A stretch of DNA of 51,023 bases from Magnetococcales bacterium (GCA_015234115.1 JADFWP010000016.1:1323-52345), one strand, 5' to 3'; shown: positions 8,183 to 18,800, numbered from the stretch's first letter. Notes: generated by a model from the sequence alone, not told the origin. Translations and numbers: made by a program.

Positions 8183-8770
8183 ATGTTTCCCGACACTCCG
8201 AACATCACCCTGCGCGACCCTTTGGCCGAACTGTTGGGCGCAGGAGACGCTCCGCTGGTCTACACCTTCAACGATGCGGTCAAACTGGCTGGCCATGCCT
8301 GCCCGACCGTGGCCGGCGCCTTTCTGCTGATCAAACGGGCGTTGACGCTGCTGTATCCCGACACCCTGCCGCAACGGGGCGACCTCCGGATCACCGTGCC
8401 CGGACGCGTGGACGAGGGCGTAACCGGCCCCATCACCCAGATCTTCACCCTGGTGAGCGGCGCAGCGGCCCAGAACGGCTTCAAAGGGTTGGCGGGACAA
8501 TACAACCGGATGAACTTGTTGCAGTTCGACGAGAAATCCACCTCGGGGCTGTTCCGGTTCGAACGCATGGCCACCGGCCAGAAGGTGACCTTGAGCTACT
8601 CCCCGGCAGCCATTCCCCCGGCAGCCTCCATGGGCGCGCTCATGCCTCTGGTGCTCGGCCAACAGGCCACGCCTGCCCAACGCACGGAATTTGGCCAACT
8701 GTGGCGACAACGGGTCGAAGCGATTCTCGCCGATGACGGGGAGCGGACGATTTTCAGCCATTCCGCATGA
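8183..8770 (+). CDS. FmdE-like domain protein of unknown function
   Basis: The 195-residue cytosolic protein contains LAGHACPTVAGAFLLIK. This resembles the GHxCP...G signature of the FmdE family, named after a protein of archaeal formylmethanofuran dehydrogenase operons but widespread in bacteria without known role. His and Cys of this motif would bind metal. No zinc-ribbon tail is present and no methanofuran or molybdenum-enzyme genes lie nearby, so the family name should not be read as a function. GAGG lies 5 bases before the ATG. It follows the CMP-sugar gene after 51 bases and could be co-transcribed. Confidence 0.6.
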   Translation: MFPDTPNITLRDPLAELLGAGDAPLVYTFNDAVKLAGHACPTVAGAFLLIKRALTLLYPDTLPQRGDLRITVPGRVDEGVTGPITQIFTLVSGAAAQNGFKGLAGQYNRMNLLQFDEKSTSGLFRFERMATGQKVTLSYSPAAIPPAASMGALMPLVLGQQATPAQRTEFGQLWRQRVEAILADDGERTIFSHSA

Positions 8771-8809
8771 ACAATCCGGAATCAGCAACGCCCCGCATAA
8801 ATTCCTCCC

Positions 8810-8838
8810 TTCCCAAAGGGAGCGGTATGGTGTAGAAT
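8810..8838 (+). promoter_or_regulatory. Candidate promoter of tRNA-Gln(UUG)
   Basis: A TTCCCA -35-like box (8810-8815) and a TAGAAT -10-like box (8833-8838) are 17 bases apart. The -10 ends 13 bases before the mature tRNA, as expected for a tRNA promoter. Confidence 0.45.
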
Positions 8839-8851
8839 CCTTTTTGAACGT

Positions 8852-8926
8852 TGGGCCGTCGCCAAGCGGTAAGGCCCCGGATTTTGATTCCGGCATACCC
8901 AGGTTCGAATCCTGGCGGCCCAGCCA
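8852..8926 (+). tRNA. tRNA-Gln (anticodon UUG)
   Basis: The 75-base cloverleaf has acceptor arms TGGGCCG/CGGCCCA pairing perfectly. The anticodon stem CCGGA/TCCGG encloses loop TTTTGAT (anticodon TTG). The T arm contains GGTTCGAATCC, and a CCA end is encoded. It reads CAA and, by wobble, CAG codons. Confidence 0.97.
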
Positions 8927-8942
8927 AAAATCTCTGAACACC

Positions 8943-8986
8943 CCAAAAGAGGGTCTCGGGAAATTCATCCCCGGACCCTCTTTTGG
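8943..8986. terminator. Hairpin between tRNA-Gln(UUG) and the methyltransferase gene
   Basis: The arms CCAAAAGAGGGTC (8943-8955) and GACCCTCTTTTGG (8974-8986) pair over 13 bases, with a partly paired CGGG/CCCG interior. It sits 16 bases after the tRNA CCA end and 26 bases beyond the stop codon of the convergent minus-strand gene. It can therefore terminate both transcripts, although neither side has a long T-run beyond the stem. Confidence 0.7.
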
Positions 8987-9012
8987 TTGTGATCCCGCCC
9001 TCTCTACGCCCG

Positions 9013-9624
9013 TCAGGGCCGCACCGCCCGAATCGTCTTGACCACATCCAGAAACAGGTTGTTCACCTCCACGATCCGAAACCCGGCGCGGGCCACATTG
9101 GCCACGGTATCGCGGTTCATCTCCGGGCCGATGTGACGACAGATCGGATTGCACATATTCAGCAACCAGTTGAAAGGAAAGAGATGACTGCCGGTATGCT
9201 CGAACATGCACAACTCGGCCCCGGGCTTCATCACCCGCTGCAAGGAGGCCAGCCCGGCCATGGGATCGGGCACCGAACAGAACGTGCAGGCGGTAAACAC
9301 CTGATCAAACGTCTGATCCGGAAACGCCAGCGCGGTGATGTCCATGAGACGGGCATCGAGCCGCCCCGGATAGGCGGCCACGCGGGGTGCGGCCTGAGCC
9401 AGCATGCCGGGACTGATGTCAATGGCCATGATCTCGCGGTCCGGCGGAAAGAAAGGGATATCCAGACCAGTGCCCAGGGCGGCAAAAAGGATCTTGCGCT
9501 GCGGGGCCATGCGGGCAAACAACGCCTTCTTGGCTGGCGCCCAACGTTTCTCCGCGCCATAAGCCAGCAGATCATAGAACCGTGCCGTACCATCCCAACG
9601 CGAGGAAGAGGGATTATTGTCCAT
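9013..9624 (-). CDS. Class I SAM-dependent methyltransferase
   Basis: The 203-residue protein has a Rossmann methyltransferase core. Motif I is LFAALGTGLDIPFF, an acidic strand end is MAIDISPGML, and DQVFTACTFCSVPDP is the post-II region. MKPGAELCMFEHTGSH resembles UbiE/phospholipid N-methyltransferase-like proteins of the Methyltransf_11 group. The substrate is unknown; similarity to phosphatidylethanolamine N-methyltransferase is only suggestive. The start at 9624 has GGAGGA 7 bases upstream and lies inside the 3' end of the preceding membrane-protein gene, overlapping it by 11 bases, so the two are translationally coupled. Confidence 0.8.
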   Translation of the reverse strand: MDNNPSSSRWDGTARFYDLLAYGAEKRWAPAKKALFARMAPQRKILFAALGTGLDIPFFPPDREIMAIDISPGMLAQAAPRVAAYPGRLDARLMDITALAFPDQTFDQVFTACTFCSVPDPMAGLASLQRVMKPGAELCMFEHTGSHLFPFNWLLNMCNPICRHIGPEMNRDTVANVARAGFRIVEVNNLFLDVVKTIRAVRP

Positions 9625-9988
9625 CGGTTTTCCTCCGGCGCAGCCACCCATCCGCCAGCCAGGTGCCTCCCCAGGAAAGCAGCCCGCACCCGGCGCCCCA
9701 GACCAACAGCGCGCCGGTTTCGGCACGCAAACCCGGCAGCATGCTCGGCAACATGCTGCTGATCATGCTGCCCAGCATCACCGGCACCATCACCTCCAAG
9801 GCTCCGAACAGAACCAGAAAAGGAGGCATGGCCACCATGGCCGCCAGCATGCCCACCCCCATGCCCACCACCATCTCCACGCCCATGGGCCAGGTGGCGG
9901 GCACCAGCCGTGCGACCCAGGCCGCCCAGGCCGACAACACGGCACAGGCCAGCCAGTCGCCTGCAATGAAATACACTCTTTTTTCCAT
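9614..9988 (-). CDS. Small multi-pass membrane protein of unknown function
   Basis: The 124-residue product begins MEKRVYFIAGDW. It has about four hydrophobic segments rich in Met, Gly and Ala (LACAVLSAWAAWVARL, VGMGVGMLAAMVAMPPFLVLF, MVPVMLGSMISSML, then a C-terminal segment). It ends in the basic tail WLRRRKTDGQ. I do not recognise the family. It overlaps the methyltransferase gene by 11 bases, suggesting the enzyme works with this membrane partner. The start at 9988 is preferred over 10039 because the upstream residues lack membrane-protein character and GGTGGGTGG lies just upstream. Confidence 0.6.
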   Translation of the reverse strand: MEKRVYFIAGDWLACAVLSAWAAWVARLVPATWPMGVEMVVGMGVGMLAAMVAMPPFLVLFGALEVMVPVMLGSMISSMLPSMLPGLRAETGALLVWGAGCGLLSWGGTWLADGWLRRRKTDGQ

Positions 9989-10195
9989 AAACCACCCACC
10001 TTCCCAGACCAAGACACCACACCCGAATCCACCGATCACAACCCCATGGCCCCATTCGTCTCCTGTCGGACCGCCACCAGACTCCCGCTCACCCTAGCAT
10101 GAATCCAGCGCAATGGATATCCGCACGTTGTCGCATCCTCCCATGACCGCACGCCCGCAGCCTGTTCCGGATGCCGGATCCCGCCCGAACGCCGC

Positions 10196-10223
10196 TTGCA
10201 CTCTGGATCAGTTACTTTATAAT
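10196..10223 (+). promoter_or_regulatory. Sigma70-type promoter of the HD-GYP gene
   Basis: A TTGCAC -35 box (10196-10201) and a perfect TATAAT -10 box (10218-10223) are separated by 16 bases. They lie 75 bases upstream of the HD-GYP start in the 310-base divergent gap 9989-10298. The rest of that gap shows no gene or repeat that I can recognise. Confidence 0.65.
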
Positions 10224-10298
10224 TGGCAGAAATGGGACTGTCAGGTTATCACACGTTCATTATTTACCTACCAGAAAACCAGCAGAAGGTGATATGTC

Positions 10299-12359
10299 AT
10301 GAGTTTTGACCTCTTTGAGGGTGAAAATGCCGCCCTGGCCCATGCCGCATCCCTGCTGGAACGCCAGGGCGTTCCGGCAGAGGAGTTGCGCGCCGGATTG
10401 GCCAGTCTGCTGAAAGGTTATGAAAAGCTCTTCAAGGGGACGCAAAAAATCCTGCGGATGAGCGACCGCAACGAACAAAAGGTCAAGCAGGCCCATCTGC
10501 AAATCCAGCAGCAACAGGAAGAGTTGAAAGAGGCCCACCGCAAACTGGAACGGCATGCCGAAACCCTGGAAAAAACCGTGCGCAAACGGACGGCGGATCT
10601 GGTACGCAGCCAGGAGAAGTTGCAAAAGCTGGTGGAACTCGGGGTCTCTTTGGCCCAGGAGCGGGATATCGAAAAATTGCTGGAAGATATCCTGCTGGGA
10701 GGCAAGGCCCTGACCCATGCCGATGCGGGCACCCTGTATCTGCGCACGGATGATGATTATCTGCGCTTCAGCATCGTGCGTACCGACTCTTTGGGCATTG
10801 CCATGGGCGGTGCGGGTCACAAACCGGTCTTCATGCCTGCCGTGCCCATGATCAAATCGGATGGCGAACCCAATCTGAAAAATGTCGCCACCTATGCGGC
10901 CAATCGCGCCGAAACCGTCGTGATCCCGGATGCCTATCATTCCGATGCGTTCGATTTTTCCGGAGTGCGGCAATTCGACAAAGGAACCGGTTATCGTTCG
11001 CAATCGTTTCTCACGGTTCCCCTGAAGCCCCGTCAAGGCAAGGTGATCGGCGTGATGCAACTGATCAACGCCACCGATCCGGCCTCGGGCAAGGTGGTGC
11101 CGTTTGATCCGGAACTGGTGACCTTTGTGGAGGCGCTGGCTGCCCAGGCGGCCATGACGCTTGACAATCAACTGCTATTGCAGGCCCAAAAGGATCTGTT
11201 CGATGCCTTCATCCGGCTGATCGCAGCCGCCATCGACGCCAAATCGCCCTACACCGGCGGCCATTGCGAGCGGGTGCCCGAGTTGGCCCGTCTGCTGGCC
11301 CAGGCGGTCTGCGAATCGGATCATCCGGGATTTGCCGATTTCACCATGAGCGAAGATGAACACCAGGAGATGAAGATCGCGGCCTGGCTGCACGACTGCG
11401 GCAAGGTGACGACGCCTGAGTATGTGGTGGACAAGGCCACCAAACTGGAAGGAATTCACAATCGCATCCACGAAATCCGCATGCGCTTCGAGGTGTTGCA
11501 TCGGGATGCGGAAATCGCCTGTCTGCATGCCCTGCTGGCGGGTGGAGAGCGGGAACCGCTCAAGCGGGAGTTGGCCGAGCAGCAGGCCAGGCTGCAAGAG
11601 GAGTTCGCGTTCATCGCCCGCGCCAATGTGGGAGGCGAATTCATGACGCCAGCCGACCAGGCGCGGATCAAAACTCTGGCCCAGCAGACCTGGCTGCGTT
11701 ATTTCGATGATGCCCTGGGTCTGTCCCATGCCGAACTCAAACGCAAGGGCACGCACGCGACCGCGCTGCCGACGCCGGAATTCCTGCTTGCCGACAAAGC
11801 CGAGCACATCATTCCAAGGGAGCGGGACGCCAAGACGCGAGACGAGTCCCTGGGCATTCAGATGCCGGCACCGGAGCATCTGTACAACATGGGCGAGATC
11901 TACAATCTTTGCATCGAACGGGGCACGCTCACCCATGAGGAGCGTTACAAGATCAACGAGCATGTGGTCCAGACCCTGGCCATGCTGGAAAATCTCCCCT
12001 TCCCGGACAACATGGCGCGGGTGCCGGAGTTTGCCGGCGCCCATCACGAGACCATGCGCGGCACGGGTTATCCGCGCAAGCTGAATCGGGAGCAGATGTC
12101 AGTCCCGGCCCGGATCATGGCCATTGCCGATGTCTTCGAGGCGCTGACCGCCACGGATCGTCCCTACAAGGAGCCAAAGACCCTCAGCCAGTCGATCCGG
12201 ATCATGGGGTTCATGAGGAAGGATGGCCACATCGATCCGGATCTGTTCGAAATCTTCCTGAAAAGTGGCGTCTATCAAAAATATGCCGAGAAATTTCTGG
12301 ATCCCTCCCAGATCGATACGGTGGATCTTGCGGCGTACGTTACCGCCCCTGCGGTTTAA
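10299..12359 (+). CDS. GAF and HD-GYP domain protein, probable c-di-GMP phosphodiesterase
   Basis: The 686-residue cytoplasmic protein has no membrane segment. Residues 1-110 form a long coiled coil (KQAHLQIQQQQEELKEAHRKLE). Residues about 110-300 are a GAF sensor domain, and 305-686 an HD-GYP domain, which hydrolyses c-di-GMP at a di- or tri-iron centre. The HD pair is His365-Asp366 in HDCGKV, the His pair 582-583 in HHETMRGTGYP, and GYP is at 590-592. About 215 residues separate HD from HHE, roughly 150 more than in standard HD-GYP domains. The usual Asp of HHExxDGxGYP is Arg here. Enzymatic activity is therefore probable but unproven. The start has GGTGAT 5 bases upstream. Confidence 0.88.
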   Translation: MSFDLFEGENAALAHAASLLERQGVPAEELRAGLASLLKGYEKLFKGTQKILRMSDRNEQKVKQAHLQIQQQQEELKEAHRKLERHAETLEKTVRKRTADLVRSQEKLQKLVELGVSLAQERDIEKLLEDILLGGKALTHADAGTLYLRTDDDYLRFSIVRTDSLGIAMGGAGHKPVFMPAVPMIKSDGEPNLKNVATYAANRAETVVIPDAYHSDAFDFSGVRQFDKGTGYRSQSFLTVPLKPRQGKVIGVMQLINATDPASGKVVPFDPELVTFVEALAAQAAMTLDNQLLLQAQKDLFDAFIRLIAAAIDAKSPYTGGHCERVPELARLLAQAVCESDHPGFADFTMSEDEHQEMKIAAWLHDCGKVTTPEYVVDKATKLEGIHNRIHEIRMRFEVLHRDAEIACLHALLAGGEREPLKRELAEQQARLQEEFAFIARANVGGEFMTPADQARIKTLAQQTWLRYFDDALGLSHAELKRKGTHATALPTPEFLLADKAEHIIPRERDAKTRDESLGIQMPAPEHLYNMGEIYNLCIERGTLTHEERYKINEHVVQTLAMLENLPFPDNMARVPEFAGAHHETMRGTGYPRKLNREQMSVPARIMAIADVFEALTATDRPYKEPKTLSQSIRIMGFMRKDGHIDPDLFEIFLKSGVYQKYAEKFLDPSQIDTVDLAAYVTAPAV

Positions 12360-12377
12360 CGCCTTTCCTGAAGAGAA

Positions 12378-13343
12378 TCAGGAGGAAAACACCTCGTCCA
12401 CGGAGTTTGCGAAGACGAAATTGTCGCTCCACATGTCAAGCTGCTCCAGGCTTGCCGCCTGGACCTTTGCGACGATCCAATCCGGCGTCTGACCAAACTT
12501 GCGATGGATCAGTTTCAAGAGCATGGCAGAGGCGTTTTCCTGCCGACCTTTCCGTTCGCCGATCTGGAGGCCTTCTGCTCGGCCTTCTGCTCGGCCTTCT
12601 GCTCGGCCTTTCTTTGCTCCATCCTGGAAAGCCTCTTCTTTCGCCACTTCGACCATGCCTCGTGCATCGGCAATGGCCATGCTGGCCTTGTCATACAGTT
12701 CCAACTCGTCCACCGTCATATTGGCCATCATGGCCATTTCAAAGGCGTGGTTGAATGGAGCCGCCTGCAATTGCGGTGGAATTTCCTTGAGCGCATCGGC
12801 GTAGCGGATGAAGTAGATCCAGCGATCCAGGATGCCCTCCAGTTGTGCCAGGGATTTCCTGAATTTGGGAAGTTCGACAAACACATGCAAAATTTCTTGC
12901 AAAAAGGCGTGTCCGGTCACGGTTTCCCGCGTCTCGTGACGAGAAATACAGTGGTCGAAGAGATCGAATACGATAAAATCCGTAATGGTGACCGCAATCA
13001 CCTGGTTCAGTTTCGGATAATCTTCGCCGCGTTCGATCTGATTGGTATAGGCCTTGGCGGCATTGTACTGGATGCGTTTCAGGAAGGCAGAGACCTTTCG
13101 GACCTGCATCTCCACGATATAGTGGATTCCGCGATGGTCCCGGCATTTGACATCCAGGATGGAATATTTCAGCGTACCAATTTTCGGGGCCTGAAACGGA
13201 TCCAGGAGGGTCACTTCGGCAATGCGCCGCTCCCCCTCCAGGCCAAGCAGGCTCTCCAGAAAGCTGATCAGAACATCCTTGGCCTGTTCACTGCCGAAGA
13301 TCTTCTTGAAGGCGAAATCGATTTTGGGATCGATGAATTTCAT
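12378..13343 (-). CDS. Rpn/PD-(D/E)XK nuclease family putative transposase
   Basis: The 321-residue protein begins MKFIDPKIDFAFKKIFGSE, the hallmark of the Rpn (recombination-promoting nuclease)/transposase_31-like family. A nuclease core follows with LLDPFQAPKIG, SILDVKC and HYIVEMQV, which supply the D...ExQ-type active-site residues. The C-terminal part is the usual charged tail with repeated GRAE units and FGQTPDWIV. Family members cleave DNA and promote recombination; many are multicopy and of unclear role. GGAG lies 8 bases before the ATG at 13343. An upstream in-frame start at 13418 adds residues that do not resemble the family. It converges on the HD-GYP gene with an 18-base gap. No flanking terminal repeats are visible, so it is not an obvious transposon. 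Confidence 0.85.
   Translation of the reverse strand: MKFIDPKIDFAFKKIFGSEQAKDVLISFLESLLGLEGERRIAEVTLLDPFQAPKIGTLKYSILDVKCRDHRGIHYIVEMQVRKVSAFLKRIQYNAAKAYTNQIERGEDYPKLNQVIAVTITDFIVFDLFDHCISRHETRETVTGHAFLQEILHVFVELPKFRKSLAQLEGILDRWIYFIRYADALKEIPPQLQAAPFNHAFEMAMMANMTVDELELYDKASMAIADARGMVEVAKEEAFQDGAKKGRAEGRAEGRAEGLQIGERKGRQENASAMLLKLIHRKFGQTPDWIVAKVQAASLEQLDMWSDNFVFANSVDEVFSS
12569..12610 (-). repeat. 12-bp tandem repeat encoding GRAE in the Rpn gene
   Basis: Three and a half copies of GGCCTTCTGCTC (plus strand) encode GRAEGRAEGRAEG on the minus strand. In-frame copy-number variation of this unit is common in the tails of this protein family. Confidence 0.85.
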
Positions 13344-13460
13344 GGGGCAATCTCCATGGATTGCAATCCTGGCGCGTGTCGTGGCAGGTTTTCTTGACAG
13401 AATAACACCCTCTGCCAAAACCGGTCAACAAAAACGACCATGCCCCACTTCTGGCCCTCT

Positions 13461-13656
13461 TAAAACCGCAACCATTGCGGGATATGGAAGTTTTGGCTCA
13501 AAGGCGTCGCCTGCGGCGACCGGGGGGCGCGCCTGCGGCAAAACGCGCCAAAGGCAAAAGTCCCAAGGGCTTCGCCCCTGAACCCCACCAGGGACCCTTG
13601 GCCCCTGGACCCCATTGACAAACGACGTATCCCGAGATGGGCGCGGTCGAAAGTGT
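13461..13656. repeat. Dispersed repeat, core-only copy
   Basis: This copy holds the central module also found at 27050-27235 and 41205-41386. It includes GGCGTCGCCTGCGGCGACC, a GCGCGCCTGCGGCAAA segment and two CCCTGGACCCC-type palindromic blocks. It lacks the 56-bp terminal arms. It fills most of the 313-base gap between the Rpn start and the stop of the hybrid kinase at 13657. No gene is supported in that gap; the short frames here recur in every copy of the repeat. Confidence 0.85.
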
Positions 13657-15897
13657 TCACGCATGCTCCTGCAACACCCCCAACGCCCGCTTTACCGCCT
13701 CCGTCAACGCCTCCAGACGCTGCGCGACCGGTCGGGCATCCGTATCGTTTTCCAGATCCCCGGCACACCGCTCCACCTCGACCAGACCATAACTGCCCGC
13801 CAATCCCGCCAGATCACGGGCGGCCTCGCGCATGGGCCGCTCGCCCGCCGGACCGACGGCCACCGCCACCCGGATCCGCTCCAGCAAGGCGCTCAGGGAC
13901 TCTCCGGCCATACGCAGAAAATCCTTCCAACCGGTATCCCCCAGATCCCGCCGGAATCCGGCCAACCGCTGCTCGGCCCGCAAGGCATCTTCCAGACGCA
14001 ACACCTCCTGCTCCAGACGCGGCATGAGCGAAACCGCCTCCCGCACCTGCCCGCACGCCCCCATGGCCTCGATGGCACGAGCGCACCGCACCAGAGCCAC
14101 AGCCCCCAATTGCGCCCCCGCCCCATTCAGCGCATGGGCAGCCCGCACCATCTCCCGCGGCTGATTCCCGGCCATGGCCGTGCGCAAGGCCTGAACCCGT
14201 TGCGGCAACAGTTGCAAAAACTGGGTGAGCAGAGGATCGAACTCCTCTTCCAGCAACACGCGCAACGCATTCAGCCGCTCCCGATCCAACGTCGCGGCAT
14301 CGCAGGAGTCTGCCTCGGACCACAGCCCGGCCAGGGGAGACTCGCGCGAAAGCCAACGCAGCATGGCCGATTGAATCCCCTGCCGGGTGACCGGCTTGGC
14401 CAGATAATCATCCATGCCCGCCGCCAGACAACGCTCCCGGTCTCCGCTCATGGCATAGGCGGTCATGGCCACGATGGGCGTATGACGCCCCTGTGACTTC
14501 TCCTGATCGCGAATGATGCGACAGGCGCTGTAGCCGTCCATCTCCGGCATCTGGCAATCCATGAAAATCAGTTCGTAACCCGAGCGGGACGCCAACTCCA
14601 CCGCCTGCCGCCCGTTGTCGGCAAAGGTCACCCGCAGATCGAACCGTTTCAGCATGCCCCGCAGGACCGCCCGGTTGATGGGATCATCCTCGGCCACCAG
14701 AATCCGCGCTCCGCGCGCAAAACCGGTCTCCGCAACCACCGGATCCGCCGCGGAGCCTGGCGTCGGCGGATCACACGGCACCATGGGCAGCACCACCACA
14801 AAACGGCTCCCGCTCCCCGGGACGCTCTCCACCTCGATCCGGCCACCCATCAACTTGACCAGCTTGTGGGTGATGGCCAGCCCCAGACCTGTCCCCCCAT
14901 AACGACGGGTGGTGGAACGGTCAGCCTGCTCGAAGGCCTGAAACAGTTTGACGAACTGCTCACGCGAGATGCCCACCCCGGTATCCTGGACCTCGAAACG
15001 GATCGCCTGCCCCAGTTCGGGATCTTCCTCAGGCATGGCCACCAGGGTGACGCTGCCCTGCTGGGTGAACTTGACCGCATTGGAAAGCAGATTGACCAGA
15101 ATCTGACGCAACCGGGTCGGATCCCCGCGCATCCAATCCGGCAGCGTGTCGGCGATGCGATGGTGCAAGGCGATGGCGCGCTTGCCGGCAAACCCCTGGA
15201 ACAACATCGCCAGATCGTTGAGCAGGGCGTGCAAATCCAGCGGGATCGACTCCAGCAGCAATTTGTCGGCTTCGATCTTGGAATAATCCAGCACATCGTT
15301 GATGATGGCCAGCAAGGCACGCCCCGAACTGAGCAGCGTGCGCACATACTCCGGCCCAGGATCGGGCATGTCGATTTCGGCCAGCAGATCGGCCATGCCG
15401 AGCATGCCATTGAGCGGCGTCCGGATTTCATGGCTCATGGTGGCCAGAAAGATGCTTTTGGCCTTGTTGGCCTCTTCCGCCTCCTGACGGGCAAGGATCA
15501 ACTCCCGTTGCCGCGCCTGCAACGCCAGATGGGTGGCCACCCGCGCCGCGACAATCGCCGGTCGGATCGGCTTGGCGATGAAATCCACCGCTCCCAGGGC
15601 AAATCCCCTGGCCTCGTCCTCCTCGGAATCCATGGCGGTGATGAAAATCACCGGAATGTCGGCCAGTACCGGCTGCTCCTTGACCCGGCGACACACCTCG
15701 AACCCGCTGATCTGCGGCATGACCACATCGAGCAGAATCATCTCCGGATGGGGCGGAGTGGTCAGCAGACGCAACGCCTGTTCGCCGGAGGTGGCGACAA
15801 AGACCCGCGCCAGCGCCTTCAACGCCGTGCCCAGGACCTGAAGATTGTGCTGCTCGTCATCGACGATCAGAATGCGCGGCAACGGAGTCTGGCTCAT
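13657..15897 (-). CDS. Hybrid histidine kinase: REC-HisKA-HATPase-REC-HPt
   Basis: The 746-residue soluble protein has five modules. A receiver (phospho-acceptor Asp57 in LLDVVMP) comes first. A HisKA dimerisation domain follows (His156 in [11 protein letters not shown]), then a HATPase (N box LLSNAVKF, G boxes DTGVGIS and GGTGLGLAI). A second receiver has Asp447 in [12 protein letters not shown]. An HPt domain has His588 in [13 protein letters not shown], followed by a further HPt-like helical tail. It has no sensor or membrane domain, so its N-terminal receiver probably takes phosphate from the upstream membrane kinase, whose stop it overlaps by ATGA. The final output is unknown because no DNA-binding partner is adjacent. 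The start at 15897 matches the receiver N-terminus; the frame is open further upstream but overlaps the other kinase. Confidence 0.9.
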   Translation of the reverse strand: MSQTPLPRILIVDDEQHNLQVLGTALKALARVFVATSGEQALRLLTTPPHPEMILLDVVMPQISGFEVCRRVKEQPVLADIPVIFITAMDSEEDEARGFALGAVDFIAKPIRPAIVAARVATHLALQARQRELILARQEAEEANKAKSIFLATMSHEIRTPLNGMLGMADLLAEIDMPDPGPEYVRTLLSSGRALLAIINDVLDYSKIEADKLLLESIPLDLHALLNDLAMLFQGFAGKRAIALHHRIADTLPDWMRGDPTRLRQILVNLLSNAVKFTQQGSVTLVAMPEEDPELGQAIRFEVQDTGVGISREQFVKLFQAFEQADRSTTRRYGGTGLGLAITHKLVKLMGGRIEVESVPGSGSRFVVVLPMVPCDPPTPGSAADPVVAETGFARGARILVAEDDPINRAVLRGMLKRFDLRVTFADNGRQAVELASRSGYELIFMDCQMPEMDGYSACRIIRDQEKSQGRHTPIVAMTAYAMSGDRERCLAAGMDDYLAKPVTRQGIQSAMLRWLSRESPLAGLWSEADSCDAATLDRERLNALRVLLEEEFDPLLTQFLQLLPQRVQALRTAMAGNQPREMVRAAHALNGAGAQLGAVALVRCARAIEAMGACGQVREAVSLMPRLEQEVLRLEDALRAEQRLAGFRRDLGDTGWKDFLRMAGESLSALLERIRVAVAVGPAGERPMREAARDLAGLAGSYGLVEVERCAGDLENDTDARPVAQRLEALTEAVKRALGVLQEHA

Positions 15898-18800
15898 GGC
15901 GTGGATCCTTCCGGAAGGAGGGGAATGACGTCGGTCGGGAGCGTGGTCTGCTCCCGGACCGCCTGCTGCAACCGGGCCAGGGTGGCCAGGGCCTCTTCGT
16001 TGGCAAAGGCGGCGATCTGGGCCTCCAGACGGGAGAGCAGTCCCGCCTCGTGCCCATTCAGGGTGGCGGCCAGTGGCGGCAACGCCTCCAGGGCGGTGAA
16101 GTCGCCGGTCTCCAGCAACCGGGCCAGGGTCTGACAATGGCTTGCGAACAAGGCCGCATCCACAACGCCCAAGGCCGGAGGCGCGGAGACCATGGGCAGA
16201 AAGGCATCCAGCCGCTCCAGCCCGGTCAAAACCCGCTCCAACTCCCGGGTCAGGGCCAACACCTCGTGGACCGTCACCCGCCCCTGGGCCAGGGAGTGAT
16301 CCAGCAGACGGGCCTTGTCGCCCAGCACCAGCATGCCCAGGTTGCCCGCCAACCCCTTGAGCGCATGAATCCTGGCTTTGACCCGCAACAATTGTCCCTC
16401 TTTCCAGGCTGCGCGGACCTCCTCGGCCAAATTTCGATAATCTTGCGCAAAAGAGTCCAGAGAGTGCCGGAAAATCCGCTGATCCCCATGGACCAGACGC
16501 AACGCATGCGCCATCTCGACACCAGGCAACTCGGGCCAGCCATACGGGCCGCACGCGCCGCCAACGACCGTCCCCGGCGCGCCCGGTGACGGCTCATCCT
16601 CCTCCCGCGCGGCAATCCACTGGGTCAGCTTGGCAAAAAAATGCTCGGGATCCAATGGCTTGGCCAGATGATCGTCCATGCCCGCCTCCAGGCAGGCACG
16701 GCGATCCTCCTCCAGGGCATGCGCGGTCATGGCCAGAATCGGCAGCCGGGCGCAACCCGGCAAACGACGGATCGCCCGCGTCGCCTCCAGACCATTCATG
16801 CCGGGCATCTGCACGTCCATCAACACCAGGTCGAAGGACTCCCCGGTCGCCAGAGCCACCGCGCGTTGCCCATCCTCGGCCACGGTGACCCGCACTCCGT
16901 ACCCTTCCAGAAAGGTCCGGGCAATCTCGCGGTTCAGGGCAATATCATCCACCAGCAGCACGCTGGCCCCCCGAATGCGCCGCAAGGCCTCCTCTTCCGG
17001 ATATGGCCCGGCAGAAGGCTGCGTCGCGCCGACTTTCTGCTCCGCCCATTCCCCCGCGTTGACCTCGCCCCGGATCCAGGGAATCCAGGCGGCAAAGGTG
17101 CTGCCCACGCCTTCCCGGCTCTCCACGCTCATCCGCCCCCCCATGGCCGTCACCAGCCGGGCGGAAATGACCAGCCCCAAACCCGTCCCCCCATGACGCC
17201 GGGCATGGGAGACATCCCCCTGCTGGAACGGCTGGAACAGTCTCTCCAACGCCTCCGGACGCATGCCGATGCCGGTATCCACCACCGCGAAACGGATCCA
17301 GAGCCGATCCTCCCGGATTTCACCCGGCTCCACCACCAGCCGCACCGATCCCTGCTCCGTGAACTTGATGGCATTGGAAAGCAGATTGAGCAACACCTGT
17401 CGCAACCGCAACGGATCCCCGTACAGCATCCGATCCGCCCCGCCGCACCCCATCCATTGAAAGGAAAGCCCCTTCTCCCTGGCCTTGGGGGCCATCAGCC
17501 GGACAATCTCACCCATCAACTCCTGAAGGGAAAAGGGAATCGATTCCACCCGCAAGGCCCCGGCTTCGATTTTGGAAAAATCGAGAATGTCGTCAATGAT
17601 GCTCAACAGCGAGTGGGCGGCATTCTGGATGGTGATCAGATGTTTTTCCTGTTGCCGGGTCGGATGGTCGCGCCGCACCAGATGACACAAACCGATGATG
17701 GCGTTCATGGGGGTGCGGATTTCATGGCTCATATTCGCCAGAAAAAGACTCTTGGCCTGATTGGCATCATCGGCCCGCTGTCTGGCCTCCTCCAGATCGT
17801 GGGTACGCTCCAGCACCCGGCCTTCCAGCTCGCTTTTGGCCAGGAGCATGGCGGCGTTCTCGCGCTGGATGGCCAACTCCTTGTCGCGCCGTAAAATATT
17901 GATATGGTCCACCAGGGCCAGCGACAAAAAGGCCGCCTCCAGCCAGAATCCGAGCCGCCCGCCCCAGAAACTCCAGAACGAGGTAGGCAGATAACCGAAA
18001 TAACGCCCCAGACCGAACGCAAATCCGCCGATCAGAAAAATCCAGCCCAGCACCAGAAATCTGGCCCGGTCCTGGCCGCGCCACCAGAGCCAGATGCTGA
18101 CCAAGGGCAGACCGGGCAGCATCAGACTGGCGACCGCCAGCATCACCTGGATGCCCAGCAGCTTGAATCCGGCCAGAATCCATCCCATGCTGATCGCGAT
18201 GCCCAGAATGAATCCAAGCAGCAGACGATCGATGCCCCTGGCCAGCCGGGCGGAATCGAGAAAGACGCGCGCGAACTGCACCCCGAGCAACAACGACAAC
18301 TGGATCGACAGCGTGGGCACATATTCGATCAACCACGCCGATTCCGTATAAAAGAACCGGTGGCCCAACCCCATGATCGCCACCGTGCTCCAGGCAAAAG
18401 AACCAATATAAATCACATACCAGAAATACTCGCGCATCCGCATCGAGACGAACAGAAACAGATTATAAAACGCCATGAAAAACAGACCGCCCAGATAGAT
18501 CCCGATCCACTGGCCATGACGATCACGATAGGCCATGAAAGCCTCCGGACTCCACACCAGCAGATCCACATCGATGAAGCCCACCTCCTCGAAGGCAAAA
18601 CGCAGATAGACCACACCGGTTTCGTGCGGCTGGCTGACCAGGGAAACGACCGGAGATTCAAAAGGAACGGGATGATCCTGGATGGGACGACGATCCCCGA
18701 GATGCCAGACCGACACCGTTTGCCCGGCGACGAGGTGATAAGAATCCAGATAGTCCAGCGTGGGACTGAAGGTCTGCAAAAACCAGGAACGGGCCACATC

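Noticed and set aside
12504-13397. 297-codon plus frame across the Rpn gene
   Set aside because: It is antisense to a gene with clear family motifs.
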